From Clostridium senegalense JC122 (GTDB lineage Bacteria > Bacillota > Clostridia > Clostridiales > Clostridiaceae): 34,222 nucleotides of DNA. The notes under the pieces were generated by a model. That model was not told the DNA's origin and did no database searches. It was given only the letters and a program-made list of their open reading frames with translations. Shown one piece after another: positions 1-8,506 of the stretch (within the stretch, counting starts at the first letter, position 1; the number at the start of each line of letters is the position of its first letter). The translations under genes were made by a program, and so were the position numbers. The stretch is taken from the NCBI RefSeq assembly GCF_000285575.1, contig NZ_HE611055.1, positions 83,814 to 118,035 on the forward strand, read 5' to 3'.

Positions 1-306
1 AAATTTATAAGAGGATATACCCTAGACCTAATTTTTAAATATTTACACATTTGATTCGATTTTATATTTTAATATTGATACTGCATTTTATCATTTACAT
101 GTAAGCTCCTCAAAAAATTCTTTTAATTTAAATATCTTTTACTATTAATTTAAATTATAATTAAGAAATAGTAAACCTATTTTATTATAATTTAAAAATT
201 AACAGGAAATAGTACAAAAAATTAACTATTATTTAATATATTATACATTAAATAAGTCATTATAATAATGTTTTTAATAAAAAAATTAATATTAATTATT
301 TAATAC
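1..306. other. AT-rich stretch without a gene
   Basis: I see no open frame with a ribosome-binding site, no structured RNA and no repeat shared with the rest of the window. It lies beyond the terminator of the minus-strand OB-fold gene, so it is probably intergenic sequence reaching a gene outside the window. Confidence 0.5.
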
Positions 307-342
307 AAAAAAGCATGAATGAAATAACAATCATACTTTTTT
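307..342 (-). terminator. Intrinsic terminator of the OB-fold gene
   Basis: A 12-bp stem pairs 307-318 with 331-342 (one G-T pair) around a 12-base loop, with A/T runs on both sides. It follows the minus-strand gene ending at 370-409 and reads as its terminator. Confidence 0.65.
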
Positions 343-369
343 ATTATATTACAAAATATTTTAAATTTT

Positions 370-777
370 TTATTCACTTAGAAGCACCGCTCCACCAATT
401 ACAATTTTTCATTTTTTATTTTTAGGTGTTGTAAATCCTCTTACTTTTATTATATCTCCAATTTTTAGATTTGAAATATTTACACCTTTTTGAAATCCTA
501 TAGCTATATCCTCTTCTCCCTCACTTGATATAATTATTCTCTTATTTTTTGTACTTTTAACTTTTAATTTAACTTCAACAACCTTTTTATAAAACTTTTT
601 ATTGTTTTTAATTGACATTTCTTCACTTAATTCCTTTGGTGTTATACATACTATATCACTACTCTTAGCTTCTTTCACTTTTTCATTAGCATACTCTATA
701 ATTTTATTTATTCCAAATATCCCTCCTATAATTATAACTAATATAATAAAACTTGATATTATCACAGTTCGTTTCAT
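370..777 (-). CDS. Membrane-anchored OB-fold (tRNA_anti-like) protein, premature TGA near the end
   Basis: The first in-frame stop gives 122 residues ending at 409. Residues 5-24 form one hydrophobic helix, a signal anchor, and the rest is a small beta-rich domain with the pattern VRGFTT near the end. This resembles the tRNA_anti-like/OB-fold family of small exported clostridial proteins, whose ligand is unknown. Directly after the TGA (409-411) the same frame continues KIVIGGAVLLSE and stops at TAA (370-372). That tail fits the final beta-strand of the fold, so the TGA looks like a GGA-to-TGA change that removes it, making a full length of 135 residues. The start follows TTTGAGGAGGTATAAA. 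It is monocistronic, with a terminator at 307-342. The family assignment rests on pattern only. Confidence 0.6.
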
Positions 778-1128
778 ATTTTATACCTCCTCAAATGCCT
801 AAAATTCAATTTTAATTCATATATTTATTCTAATAATTTTCTATAACATACATTGTAATTAACATTATATTGTATAAACCTTTACTATATCTTTAATAAA
901 CCTTAAAATAACATTAATTTTTAATAAATATTAGTTTAAAACATGTCTTTTTTCATTACCTTTTTAATCTTTTACCTTAACACTATTTTCATTCTTTTAT
1001 GTTATAATGTATAAATAAGTACTTAAAATGTTATAAACTCTAAGTCGATTTTTAATTGAATAAACTCTAACATGTATCAAAATATAATTTTGTTTATTTA
1101 ATTTAATGTTTTATAAGTAGGTGACAAT
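778..1128. other. Divergent intergenic region
   Basis: This 351-base gap separates the minus-strand OB-fold gene from the plus-strand DUF4931 gene and must carry both promoters. The plus-strand promoter is recognisable at 977-1008. Otherwise I see only AT-rich sequence, with no riboswitch or repeat. Confidence 0.5.
977..1008 (+). promoter_or_regulatory. Candidate extended -10 promoter for the DUF4931 gene
   Basis: TGTTATAAT at 1000-1008 is an extended -10 element with a perfect hexamer. TTAACA at 977-982 could be the -35, but the 20-base spacer is long, so the extended -10 probably dominates. The start codon is about 120 bases downstream. Confidence 0.45.
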
Positions 1129-1890
1129 ATGAACGACGATAAATATATAAATTTTCTATACAGTATAGGTGCAAGTAAGCCTAATAACATAAATAAATCG
1201 AATATATCTTGCCCTTTTTGTGATAAATCTAAATTAAGCAATATATTAGATGAGGATGAAGATATTATTCTTTTAAAGAATAAATACCCTACCCTTGAAA
1301 ACTCATTACAATTAGTAATAATTGAAAGTGATAAATGTGATTTAAATATGTCCTTTTACTCTAAAGAACATATAAGAAAGTTGTTTGATTTTGCAATTAA
1401 GCATTGGTTTAAATTAAGAGAAAGTAACAAATTTAAATCTGTAATTTTATATAAAAATCATGGACCTTTATCTGGTGGAAGCTTAAAACACCCTCATATG
1501 CAAATAATAGGTCTTAATGATATAGATTATGAAGATACTTTAAAAGACATATATTTTCGTGGAGATATAATCCATAAAGATAAACATTGTGAAATTAATT
1601 TATCAGATAAGCCATTAACTTGCTTTACTGAATTTAATGTTATTATAAAAGATATTGAAGATATAGATTACCTTGCAGATAACGTACAAAAGGTTGTTCA
1701 CTATATTTTAAATAATTATAGATCGAACTGTGATAGTTTTAATCTATTCTTTTACTGTTGGCATGAGGAAATAATTTGTAAAATTACACCACGTTTTGTT
1801 ACATCTCCTCTATTACTAGGATACTCATTAAAACAAGTTCCAAATAATAATGATGAAACCATTGATTCTATAAAAAAATTATACTTTTAG
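1129..1890 (+). CDS. DUF4931 protein, galactose-1-phosphate uridylyltransferase-like (HIT superfamily)
   Basis: The 253-residue protein has an N-terminal CPFC pair (about residues 28-31) and the motif GGSLKHPHMQI around residues 117-127. That matches the HIT/GalT active-site pattern (histidine-x-histidine after a glycine-serine turn), and the CxxC pair matches the zinc site of GalT-type enzymes. A second histidine-containing stretch, FYCWHEEI, lies in the C-terminal half. This supports a nucleotidyltransferase- or nucleotide hydrolase-like fold, as in DUF4931 proteins of Firmicutes, whose substrate is not established. No signal peptide is visible, so it is cytosolic. GTAGGTGACAAT precedes the ATG. 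The cold-shock gene follows 62 bases later on the same strand and may be co-transcribed. Confidence 0.65.
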   Translation: MNDDKYINFLYSIGASKPNNINKSNISCPFCDKSKLSNILDEDEDIILLKNKYPTLENSLQLVIIESDKCDLNMSFYSKEHIRKLFDFAIKHWFKLRESNKFKSVILYKNHGPLSGGSLKHPHMQIIGLNDIDYEDTLKDIYFRGDIIHKDKHCEINLSDKPLTCFTEFNVIIKDIEDIDYLADNVQKVVHYILNNYRSNCDSFNLFFYCWHEEIICKITPRFVTSPLLLGYSLKQVPNNNDETIDSIKKLYF

Positions 1891-1952
1891 TATAATTTCC
1901 TTATATTTGCAAACACTAGTTATTGAATTTAATTTTAAAGGAGAGCGTTAAA

Positions 1953-2162
1953 ATGACAATGTATAATGGTGTTATTAAATGGTTTGATAATTCAAAAGGA
2001 TATGGATTTATTTCTGCAAATAATGGAAATGATATATTTGTTCATCATTCACAAGTAAAAGAAAAAGGAAACGATAAAGATTTACATGAAGGGGAACAGG
2101 TTGAATTTGATATAACAGAAGGTTCTAAAGGGCCTATGGCAATTAATGTCCAAAAACTTTAA
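1953..2162 (+). CDS. csp: Cold-shock protein (CspA family)
   Basis: This is a 69-residue single cold-shock domain that binds single-stranded nucleic acid and acts as an RNA chaperone. RNP1 (KGYGFI) and RNP2 (DIFVHH) are both intact, and length and ending (INVQKL) are typical. An in-frame ATG 30 bases upstream (1923) would add ten residues, but the strong AAAGGAG at 1937-1943 lies inside that extension and is correctly spaced for the ATG at 1953, so I chose the shorter start. It sits 62 bases after the DUF4931 gene and ends just before a perfect palindromic terminator. Confidence 0.95.
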   Translation: MTMYNGVIKWFDNSKGYGFISANNGNDIFVHHSQVKEKGNDKDLHEGEQVEFDITEGSKGPMAINVQKL

Positions 2163-2176
2163 TTTTATTATTTAAA

Positions 2177-2212
2177 ATAAAAGACCAAAATTAATTAATT
2201 TTGGTCTTTTAT
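2177..2212. terminator. Bidirectional terminator between csp and collagenase
   Basis: The 36 bases form a perfect inverted repeat (arm ATAAAAGACCAAAATTAA) with T-runs leaving both ends. It lies between the convergent csp and collagenase genes and can stop transcription from both sides. Confidence 0.9.
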
Positions 2213-2223
2213 CGTTAATAAAA

Positions 2224-5200
2224 TTAATTTATCTCCACAGTATATTTTCCGTTATCCTTTGAAAAATTATATACATATAAATAATATTTACCCTTAGTTG
2301 CTTTATATGAATTTTTATAAATATTGTTATCTATTTGAGCAAATGAAACATAGTTATCTAAATCTTCTTCCTTATAAAGTAACCAATTTAAGCCTATATT
2401 GTTCATATTATTTAAAACTATATTTATATCTTTATCCTCATCTAATTGAAATTTAAAAATATCTACATTATCATCATCACTTAAATTTCCATTTATAATT
2501 TTATTTAATTCCACCATATTAGCTTTTTGAAAATCATTATTAGGTTCACTTTCCATAATTATATTTTTACTAAATTCACTAGATATTTTAAACTCATACT
2601 TTCCATCTTCATAATCATACTTATAAATATTTATATAATACATTCCTGGCTTAGTTACTTCATATTCTCCATTTAACTTATCATCCATTGGATAAGCTAC
2701 AAATTCATTTAGATTTTCTTCATTAAATAATGTCCAATTCATACCTATATTATCTAAATTATTAACTTCAATTTTTAATTTATCTGGATTTTCAACTTTA
2801 AAGCAATATACATCAACATTATCATTACCTAATAAGGACCCTTTATAACTTTTATTTAAGTTTGGTACCAAATTTGCTTCTTTAAAATTATTATTAGGTT
2901 CTAAATCAATATTATCCTCTTCATCTATATTTTTTTTCTCAACTTTTATTGTTAATACTTTTTCTCCTAATGCACCTTTATCATCTTTAACTTTTAAAAC
3001 TATATTAAATGTGCCTTCTTTTTTATATACATGGGTTGGATTTACTTCATTAGATGTATTTCCATCTCCAAAATCCCAAAAGTATTCTACTATTTTTCCA
3101 TCACTATCTGTGGAATTTTTTGAAGAAAGTGTAATAGTCTCTCCTACTTTACAAACATTAGGACCATCTATATTAGCTGTTGGTGGATTGTTACTAATGT
3201 TTCCATCCCCTAATATGCCGGTAAATATAACATCATATTCATATTGACCTTGACTATTAACTCTATGATTTACAAAATAACAATTTATAGTTTTATAACC
3301 TGACCATTCTAAACCACCTAATTTTTTCACAAAATCATTAGACTTTTCATTCATTTTTTTCCAATCTTCAAGTTCACCATAAGATTTCTCACCTATATAA
3401 GTTCCTCTTAAAGTAAAAGTATTGAAAAATTGTCCTTTTTCTTCATTAACTGTAGTATTTTTAATATTAGAGATTTTTTCTATATTAGAGTATATTAATT
3501 TTGAATTTATATCACTATGATTTTTTAGATAATCGTCTGAAACTAAAGGTGTTGTAAGATTCTCATAATTTTTCACTAAATTCTCCATATGAGACTGATA
3601 TTGATTATTTATATCATTATCTAAACTTAAAGTTGCTATATAATCATCATAACCCTTTACATCATTTGATTTAATAGTTTTTATAAACTTATTAAAAACA
3701 TCCATTCTATTGTTATACATGTAATCTGAAAATGCAAACCCATAATAATAGAACTCCCAAGATCCATACTTAGAATTAAATAGTTTTTCTGCAGTGAATC
3801 TATTCGATGGATTGCTATCTAAACCTGAAACTTGAGATTTTCTAGCAAGTATATTATTTTCTCTAGTTGAACCTGCAAAGAATTCCGCTGTTCCTTCTTC
3901 AAACCATGTTAGTCTTGAATCTTTTTCTTTGTAAAAATCTCCTCTACCCCATAATCCAGGAACTAAATATCTACCTTGAAGATAATGTGTATATTCATGA
4001 CGGAAAAGTTCTTCTAAGCTAAATATACTATCATCAACAGTCCTTTCATATGTGAAAAATGTTCCTATTCCTTCTATATAAATTCCACCATTATCAGTAC
4101 TATATCCATATAAAGATGAATTCATCTTATACTCTTTAGGGCTATTATAAATAACCATAGTTAATATATCATCAGCATTTCCTTGTTCAAGTTCTTTATC
4201 ATTTCCAACTACTCTATGAAATTGAGATCTAACTTCTTTAGATGCCCAATAAAGCCTTTCCACTTTTTCTTTTGTTACTTTATCTCCTGTTTTTATTATC
4301 ATTTTACCATCTTCAAATGTATAGGTATTAGGCAAATAATATTTCTTTCCATCTTCTTTTATTTTTTCTAAATCAATTGTTTTGCCTGTACTTAAAATTC
4401 CATTAAAATCATATTGAATTGATTCTATAGCTTTAAAGTACTGTTCTCCTAAATATGGATAAACATTTAAAACATTTTCTACTTCCTTTTGTTTTTCTAT
4501 TGGATTACTGTAAAATTTAGCAAATTTTCCCGTTAAATATATTCCACAATTAATTAACCAACTATTTTCTTCTGTTACATTTTCATCCTTTATAAATTTT
4601 GATACTTCATCTATGAATTTATCTATTCTATTTTTCCAAGGAGCATTACTTATGTCACCATTATTATTATACAAATATGAAGATAATTCATATTCTACTC
4701 CTTTTACCACTTCAAATACTGCATTCGATTTTGAAATATCTTTTATATATACATTTCTATTTTCATTATATTGCTTAATTATCTTAGTAAAATTATTTAC
4801 AATTTCTTCATTACAAGTGGTATTTCCTATTAACATTCCAAGTGATTTAATCGTTTCATTTTGACCACTTTCTCCTAGTTTAAAATTGCTGTTTTTTTGG
4901 ATTTCTAACATTGAAGGAATACATTTTTGTCTATAACTTAATTCATAAAGTTCATTTAAAGGCTTATTATAATAACCTAAATAAAACCCTGATCTTAAAA
5001 CTTCTACTATTGTAGGTATACCTTTGTCATCTGTTGCAGTGTATATCTTTCCTTTTTCACCTAATGCATTTATTAATGCTTCCATACGATTTTTATCTTT
5101 ATAAAACTCATAAGAATCATCAGTAAATTGAAATAATCCTTCTATTTCATACCAATTACAATTTGATATTGTTTCTACTAGCGTTTTATAGTCTAGTGTA

Positions 5201-5520
5201 TTTAAATATTTCATTGTATAATTGCTGTTTGCTTTTAAATTATATTTTTTTAAATTTTCATTTTCATCATAAGTTGAATCTAACTTTCCTTTTATTTGAT
5301 CTTTATAATCATTTTCTGCTTCAGCTGTATTTTTAAAATGTTCGAATCCATAACACTCATCACTATCCATGTTTTTTTCTGATACAGCCTCGTTTTGTAT
5401 TTGCGGTTCTTTGTACTTTTGTTCATTATTTTCTTTTGCTAAAACTATAAAATTTGAATTTACGGTAATTACTGCTGTAACTACTATGAAACAAATACTT
5501 TTTAAATGTTTTCCTTTCAT
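2224..5520 (-). CDS. Secreted collagenase, peptidase family M9 (ColG-like domain layout)
   Basis: The 1098-residue protein degrades native collagen outside the cell. A signal peptide covers residues 1 to about 29. The M9 N-terminal activator region follows (roughly 70-390), then the M9 peptidase domain with zinc motif HEYTH at 508-512 and the third ligand in EGTAE (Glu542), 34 residues after the first histidine. One PKD domain follows (about 779-863, with WDFGDG). Two C-terminal pre-peptidase/collagen-binding domains (about 872-982 and 990-1098) each start with the calcium-binding EPNN motif. One PKD plus two binding domains is the ColG plan; ColH has two PKD and one binding domain. No interruption is visible. 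GGAGGGG precedes the ATG. The gene stands alone, and I see no VirR-type box upstream. Confidence 0.95.
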   Translation of the reverse strand: MKGKHLKSICFIVVTAVITVNSNFIVLAKENNEQKYKEPQIQNEAVSEKNMDSDECYGFEHFKNTAEAENDYKDQIKGKLDSTYDENENLKKYNLKANSNYTMKYLNTLDYKTLVETISNCNWYEIEGLFQFTDDSYEFYKDKNRMEALINALGEKGKIYTATDDKGIPTIVEVLRSGFYLGYYNKPLNELYELSYRQKCIPSMLEIQKNSNFKLGESGQNETIKSLGMLIGNTTCNEEIVNNFTKIIKQYNENRNVYIKDISKSNAVFEVVKGVEYELSSYLYNNNGDISNAPWKNRIDKFIDEVSKFIKDENVTEENSWLINCGIYLTGKFAKFYSNPIEKQKEVENVLNVYPYLGEQYFKAIESIQYDFNGILSTGKTIDLEKIKEDGKKYYLPNTYTFEDGKMIIKTGDKVTKEKVERLYWASKEVRSQFHRVVGNDKELEQGNADDILTMVIYNSPKEYKMNSSLYGYSTDNGGIYIEGIGTFFTYERTVDDSIFSLEELFRHEYTHYLQGRYLVPGLWGRGDFYKEKDSRLTWFEEGTAEFFAGSTRENNILARKSQVSGLDSNPSNRFTAEKLFNSKYGSWEFYYYGFAFSDYMYNNRMDVFNKFIKTIKSNDVKGYDDYIATLSLDNDINNQYQSHMENLVKNYENLTTPLVSDDYLKNHSDINSKLIYSNIEKISNIKNTTVNEEKGQFFNTFTLRGTYIGEKSYGELEDWKKMNEKSNDFVKKLGGLEWSGYKTINCYFVNHRVNSQGQYEYDVIFTGILGDGNISNNPPTANIDGPNVCKVGETITLSSKNSTDSDGKIVEYFWDFGDGNTSNEVNPTHVYKKEGTFNIVLKVKDDKGALGEKVLTIKVEKKNIDEEDNIDLEPNNNFKEANLVPNLNKSYKGSLLGNDNVDVYCFKVENPDKLKIEVNNLDNIGMNWTLFNEENLNEFVAYPMDDKLNGEYEVTKPGMYYINIYKYDYEDGKYEFKISSEFSKNIIMESEPNNDFQKANMVELNKIINGNLSDDDNVDIFKFQLDEDKDINIVLNNMNNIGLNWLLYKEEDLDNYVSFAQIDNNIYKNSYKATKGKYYLYVYNFSKDNGKYTVEIN

Positions 5521-5776
5521 TTAAGCCCCTCCATCTTTATCTAGAGTTTCTTAACATTTATCCATTAAGATGTTTAATTTAAATAAATTATTATGGAAAC
5601 TCATATTAAACTAAAAAATAAATTCCAACCTCCCATTTTGAAAATTTCGATAATTTTGATTTTATATCATCATTTTAACTATCGATTCCTAATATAAAAA
5701 TATTAGCTTTAATTTTTCTTTATTAAGAATTTTCCTTTTATATTATGCCGAATATTCTTTATTTGTTAAAATAAAA

Positions 5777-5818
5777 AGCTGTTTTAAAATAAGTTTCAAC
5801 TCCTATTTTAAAACAGCT
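5777..5818 (-). terminator. Terminator of the radical SAM gene
   Basis: A perfect 15-bp stem pairs 5777-5791 (AGCTGTTTTAAAATA) with 5804-5818. On the minus strand it is followed by TTTTATTTT. It lies a few bases past the TAA at 5824-5826, the stop of the frame-shifted extension of the radical SAM gene. Confidence 0.85.
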
Positions 5819-5823
5819 AATAT

Positions 5824-6761
5824 TTATTTATCTTCTATTAATTCATTAATTTCTACAGCCATAAAATTTTCTACATTTTTATTTTTAAACTTTAAAGCAT
5901 TCTCTCTACTTCATCCCTTATATCTCTATTTTCTAATGCATTATCAATTTCTCTTATTAATTTCTCCCTATCTTTTGGTAAATCCCCTCTTAATAGTAAG
6001 TAATTTGATGCATGGTTACATCTAAATACAATTTTCTCTTTTGAGTTTATGTTTTGAAGAATATTTCTGATTTCTTTTAATACCTCTATATCAGATAAGA
6101 CTAAAAACTTCCCACATTTAATATCTTTATATAGTTCTGTGTTCTCTTCTATCATAAGACTAAGAACACCTAAGAAATCAGGACTAATATCACTAATAAG
6201 CTTTCCCGTGTTTATACTATGCTCTATTGTTCTACCTTTGCCTCCAATACCTGCAATCACAGTTACAGATAAAAGTATTCCACTTTCTTTTACTTTTAAC
6301 CCTGCATTTAATAACTCACTAGAAGCAACACCTTTATTTATATAGTTTAGTACCAAATTATCTCCACTTTCAATTCCCATATAAATCATAGATAATCCTA
6401 ATTCTTTTAATTCTTTAAGTTCATCTATAGTTTTATATAATATAGATTTAGGCGAACCATATAACGTAATTCTCTTACATTCTGGAAAAACCTTTTTTAT
6501 ATATTTAAGTATTTCCTTTAAAGTATCTATAGGAATTATTAGTGCATCTCCATCTGCTAAAAATATTTTTTCAACCTTTCCATATATATTTCTAAATATA
6601 TCTATTTCTTTTTTTATTTCCTCCAAGGATTTTATAGTAAATTTTTTAGATTTATACATACTACAAAAATTACATTTGTTATGAGAACAGCCTAAAGTTA
6701 CCTGAATAATTAAGCTGTATGCTTCACTTGGTGGTCTATATAATGGCATATTATACATCAT
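5824..6761 (-). CDS. Radical SAM protein (Elp3/YgiQ-like), possible 3' frameshift
   Basis: The uninterrupted frame (5892-6761) gives 289 residues. GCSHNKCNFCSMY carries the iron-sulfur cysteines C25, C30 and C33 in CX4CX2C spacing, as in a family of short uncharacterised radical SAM enzymes with Elp3-type barrels. ADGDALI and GIESGD correspond to SAM-contacting strands. The substrate is unknown. GGGAGG lies 9 bases before the ATG. After the stop at 5892, another frame stays open from codons inside the last residues and encodes about 28 residues ending MAVEINELIEDK. Its TAA (5824-5826) sits just before the terminator. One missing base near 5902-5908 would join the frames into a 312-residue protein. 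That join is inference; the 289-residue form may be complete. Confidence 0.7.
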
Positions 6762-6842
6762 AAATTATTTCCTCCCTAGTTTTCACATTGTTATAATCTA
6801 TCCATGTAATAATACAATATTTCACACAAAAATTCAAAACAT

Positions 6843-6873
6843 TTGAAATTTTTTCTATCTTCCATGTTATAAT
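6843..6873 (+). promoter_or_regulatory. Candidate promoter of the WG-repeat lipoprotein
   Basis: TGTTATAAT at 6865-6873 is an extended -10 with a perfect hexamer. TTGAAA at 6843-6848 could be the -35, at 19-base spacing. The start codon is 44 bases downstream of the -10. Confidence 0.5.
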
Positions 6874-6916
6874 ACTTTTAACTGTAAATATTTTAAATGT
6901 ACTTAGAGGTGATATA

Positions 6917-8437
6917 ATGAAACTTAACAAAATTTTTATTACTTTCTTCTTTATTTTTTCTATAACACTTCTTTATGGATGTGAAAATAAAAATTACAAC
7001 TTTGAAAATGCCTTTGAATTTAAAGATGATATAGCTCGTGTGGAAACAAATAAAAAGTTTGGTTACATAAATAAAGAAGGTAGCTTTATAATTAATCCCA
7101 AATATGAGGATGCTCTTAATTTTTCGAATAAATTTGCTTGGGTTAAAAAAGATAATTTATGGGGATGCATAGATAAAAATGATACTATTATACTAAATTT
7201 TGAGTATGAAAATGTAATACCAACATATGAAGATAATTCATTTATTGTAAAACAAGATAATAAACTAGGATTATTTTATGATGGCAAAATCACAATATTT
7301 CCTATGTTTGACGAAATAACTCCTAATATAGATTCAGATGTATTAATTGTTAATGATGGAAATAAATTAGGCTTATTTACTTATACTGGAGATACCATAT
7401 TAGATCCAATCTATTCTGACATTTCATTTAAATCTAATTTAGTATGTTTTATGGTTAATAATAAATACGGCATTCTAAATTTAAATACTAATAAAAAACT
7501 AGAATCACTTTCCGACACACCACTAAACTTCATTGATAATATCTCTATTTTTTCATGTAATGGTAAATATGGGTATATTGATGTAGATGGCAATATTTTA
7601 ATAGAACCTACATTTGAAAATGCTCTTTATTTTAACGCCTGTAATTTAGCTAGTGTTAAACTCAATAATAAATGGGGGGTTATCAATAAAAGTGGAGATT
7701 TTATAGTAGAACCTAAATATGAAGAAATTGTTTATAATGAATCTTCTGATTATGATTTTAAAGATAATTCTGATTCTTCTACATTTCTGATTAAGCTCAA
7801 TAATAAATGGGGATTACTAGACTCCTATGGAAAAGAACTTTTAGAACCAACTTTTAATTATGCTACTCCCTTAAATAATGAAACTTTTGCCATAAGTGAA
7901 AATTCTTCTATGTGGGCATTAGCTAATACTAAAGGAACTATTCTTAGTGATTTTAAATATAATAGTGTATATTTTTTTAATAATAATTTTATTATAGAAA
8001 AGGATGGTAAGACAGGCTATGTTTCAAATGATTGTAAAGAAATTCTTCCAATCAAATATGATGAATTAAATTCTTCTCCTGAATTTTTATTACCAGAAAA
8101 TTATGATATAACTATAGAAGACTTTTACTCTTCTTATATAGAACTTTATAATCAACAACTCAATAATTATATATATATTAAACTAGATAATAAATTTGGT
8201 GTCTGTAATAAAGATGGAAAAATAATAATAGAGCCTAAATATTCCAGAATTAAATACTTAAACAAAGATTATTTAGCAGTATTAGAAGATAACCTATGGG
8301 GCATCCTTGACATAAATGGAAATGTTATAATTCCTCCTAAATTTAATGACATAGGGAAATTTAACGCAGATTTAATTCCTGTTAAAGTAGCTAACCATTG
8401 GAGATATGTGGATTTAAAGGACAACTTTATTATATAA
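6917..8437 (+). CDS. WG-repeat lipoprotein
   Basis: The 506-residue protein starts with a lipoprotein signal peptide: a hydrophobic stretch at residues 6-20, then the lipobox LYGC with the lipidated cysteine at 22. The mature part is almost entirely about twelve or thirteen WG repeats of some 30-45 residues. They follow the pattern (W/F/Y)G-x-I-(D/N)-x-x-G-x-x-I-x-x-P-x-(Y/F); examples are WGVINKSGDFIVEPKYEE and WGILDINGNVIIPPKFND. Such proteins are predicted to form repetitive beta structures on the cell surface, and their ligands are mostly unknown. AGAGGTGATATA precedes the ATG. It is monocistronic, has its own promoter, and converges on the chemoreceptor gene with a shared terminator. Confidence 0.85.
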   Translation: MKLNKIFITFFFIFSITLLYGCENKNYNFENAFEFKDDIARVETNKKFGYINKEGSFIINPKYEDALNFSNKFAWVKKDNLWGCIDKNDTIILNFEYENVIPTYEDNSFIVKQDNKLGLFYDGKITIFPMFDEITPNIDSDVLIVNDGNKLGLFTYTGDTILDPIYSDISFKSNLVCFMVNNKYGILNLNTNKKLESLSDTPLNFIDNISIFSCNGKYGYIDVDGNILIEPTFENALYFNACNLASVKLNNKWGVINKSGDFIVEPKYEEIVYNESSDYDFKDNSDSSTFLIKLNNKWGLLDSYGKELLEPTFNYATPLNNETFAISENSSMWALANTKGTILSDFKYNSVYFFNNNFIIEKDGKTGYVSNDCKEILPIKYDELNSSPEFLLPENYDITIEDFYSSYIELYNQQLNNYIYIKLDNKFGVCNKDGKIIIEPKYSRIKYLNKDYLAVLEDNLWGILDINGNVIIPPKFNDIGKFNADLIPVKVANHWRYVDLKDNFII

Positions 8438-8457
8438 ATTTAATTTCTTATAAAATA

Positions 8458-8500
8458 AATAAAGTATTAACTGAATTTTTAATTTAGTTAATACTTTATT
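8458..8500. terminator. Bidirectional terminator
   Basis: A perfect 15-bp stem pairs 8458-8472 (AATAAAGTATTAACT) with 8486-8500, with T-rich sequence leaving both ends. It separates the convergent WG-repeat and chemoreceptor genes. Confidence 0.85.
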
Positions 8501-8506
8501 TTTATT

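Noticed and set aside
5629-5791. Possible third copy of the dispersed repeat
   Set aside because: Only the ends (CTCCCATTT and the hairpin arm) look alike; the middle does not align by eye.
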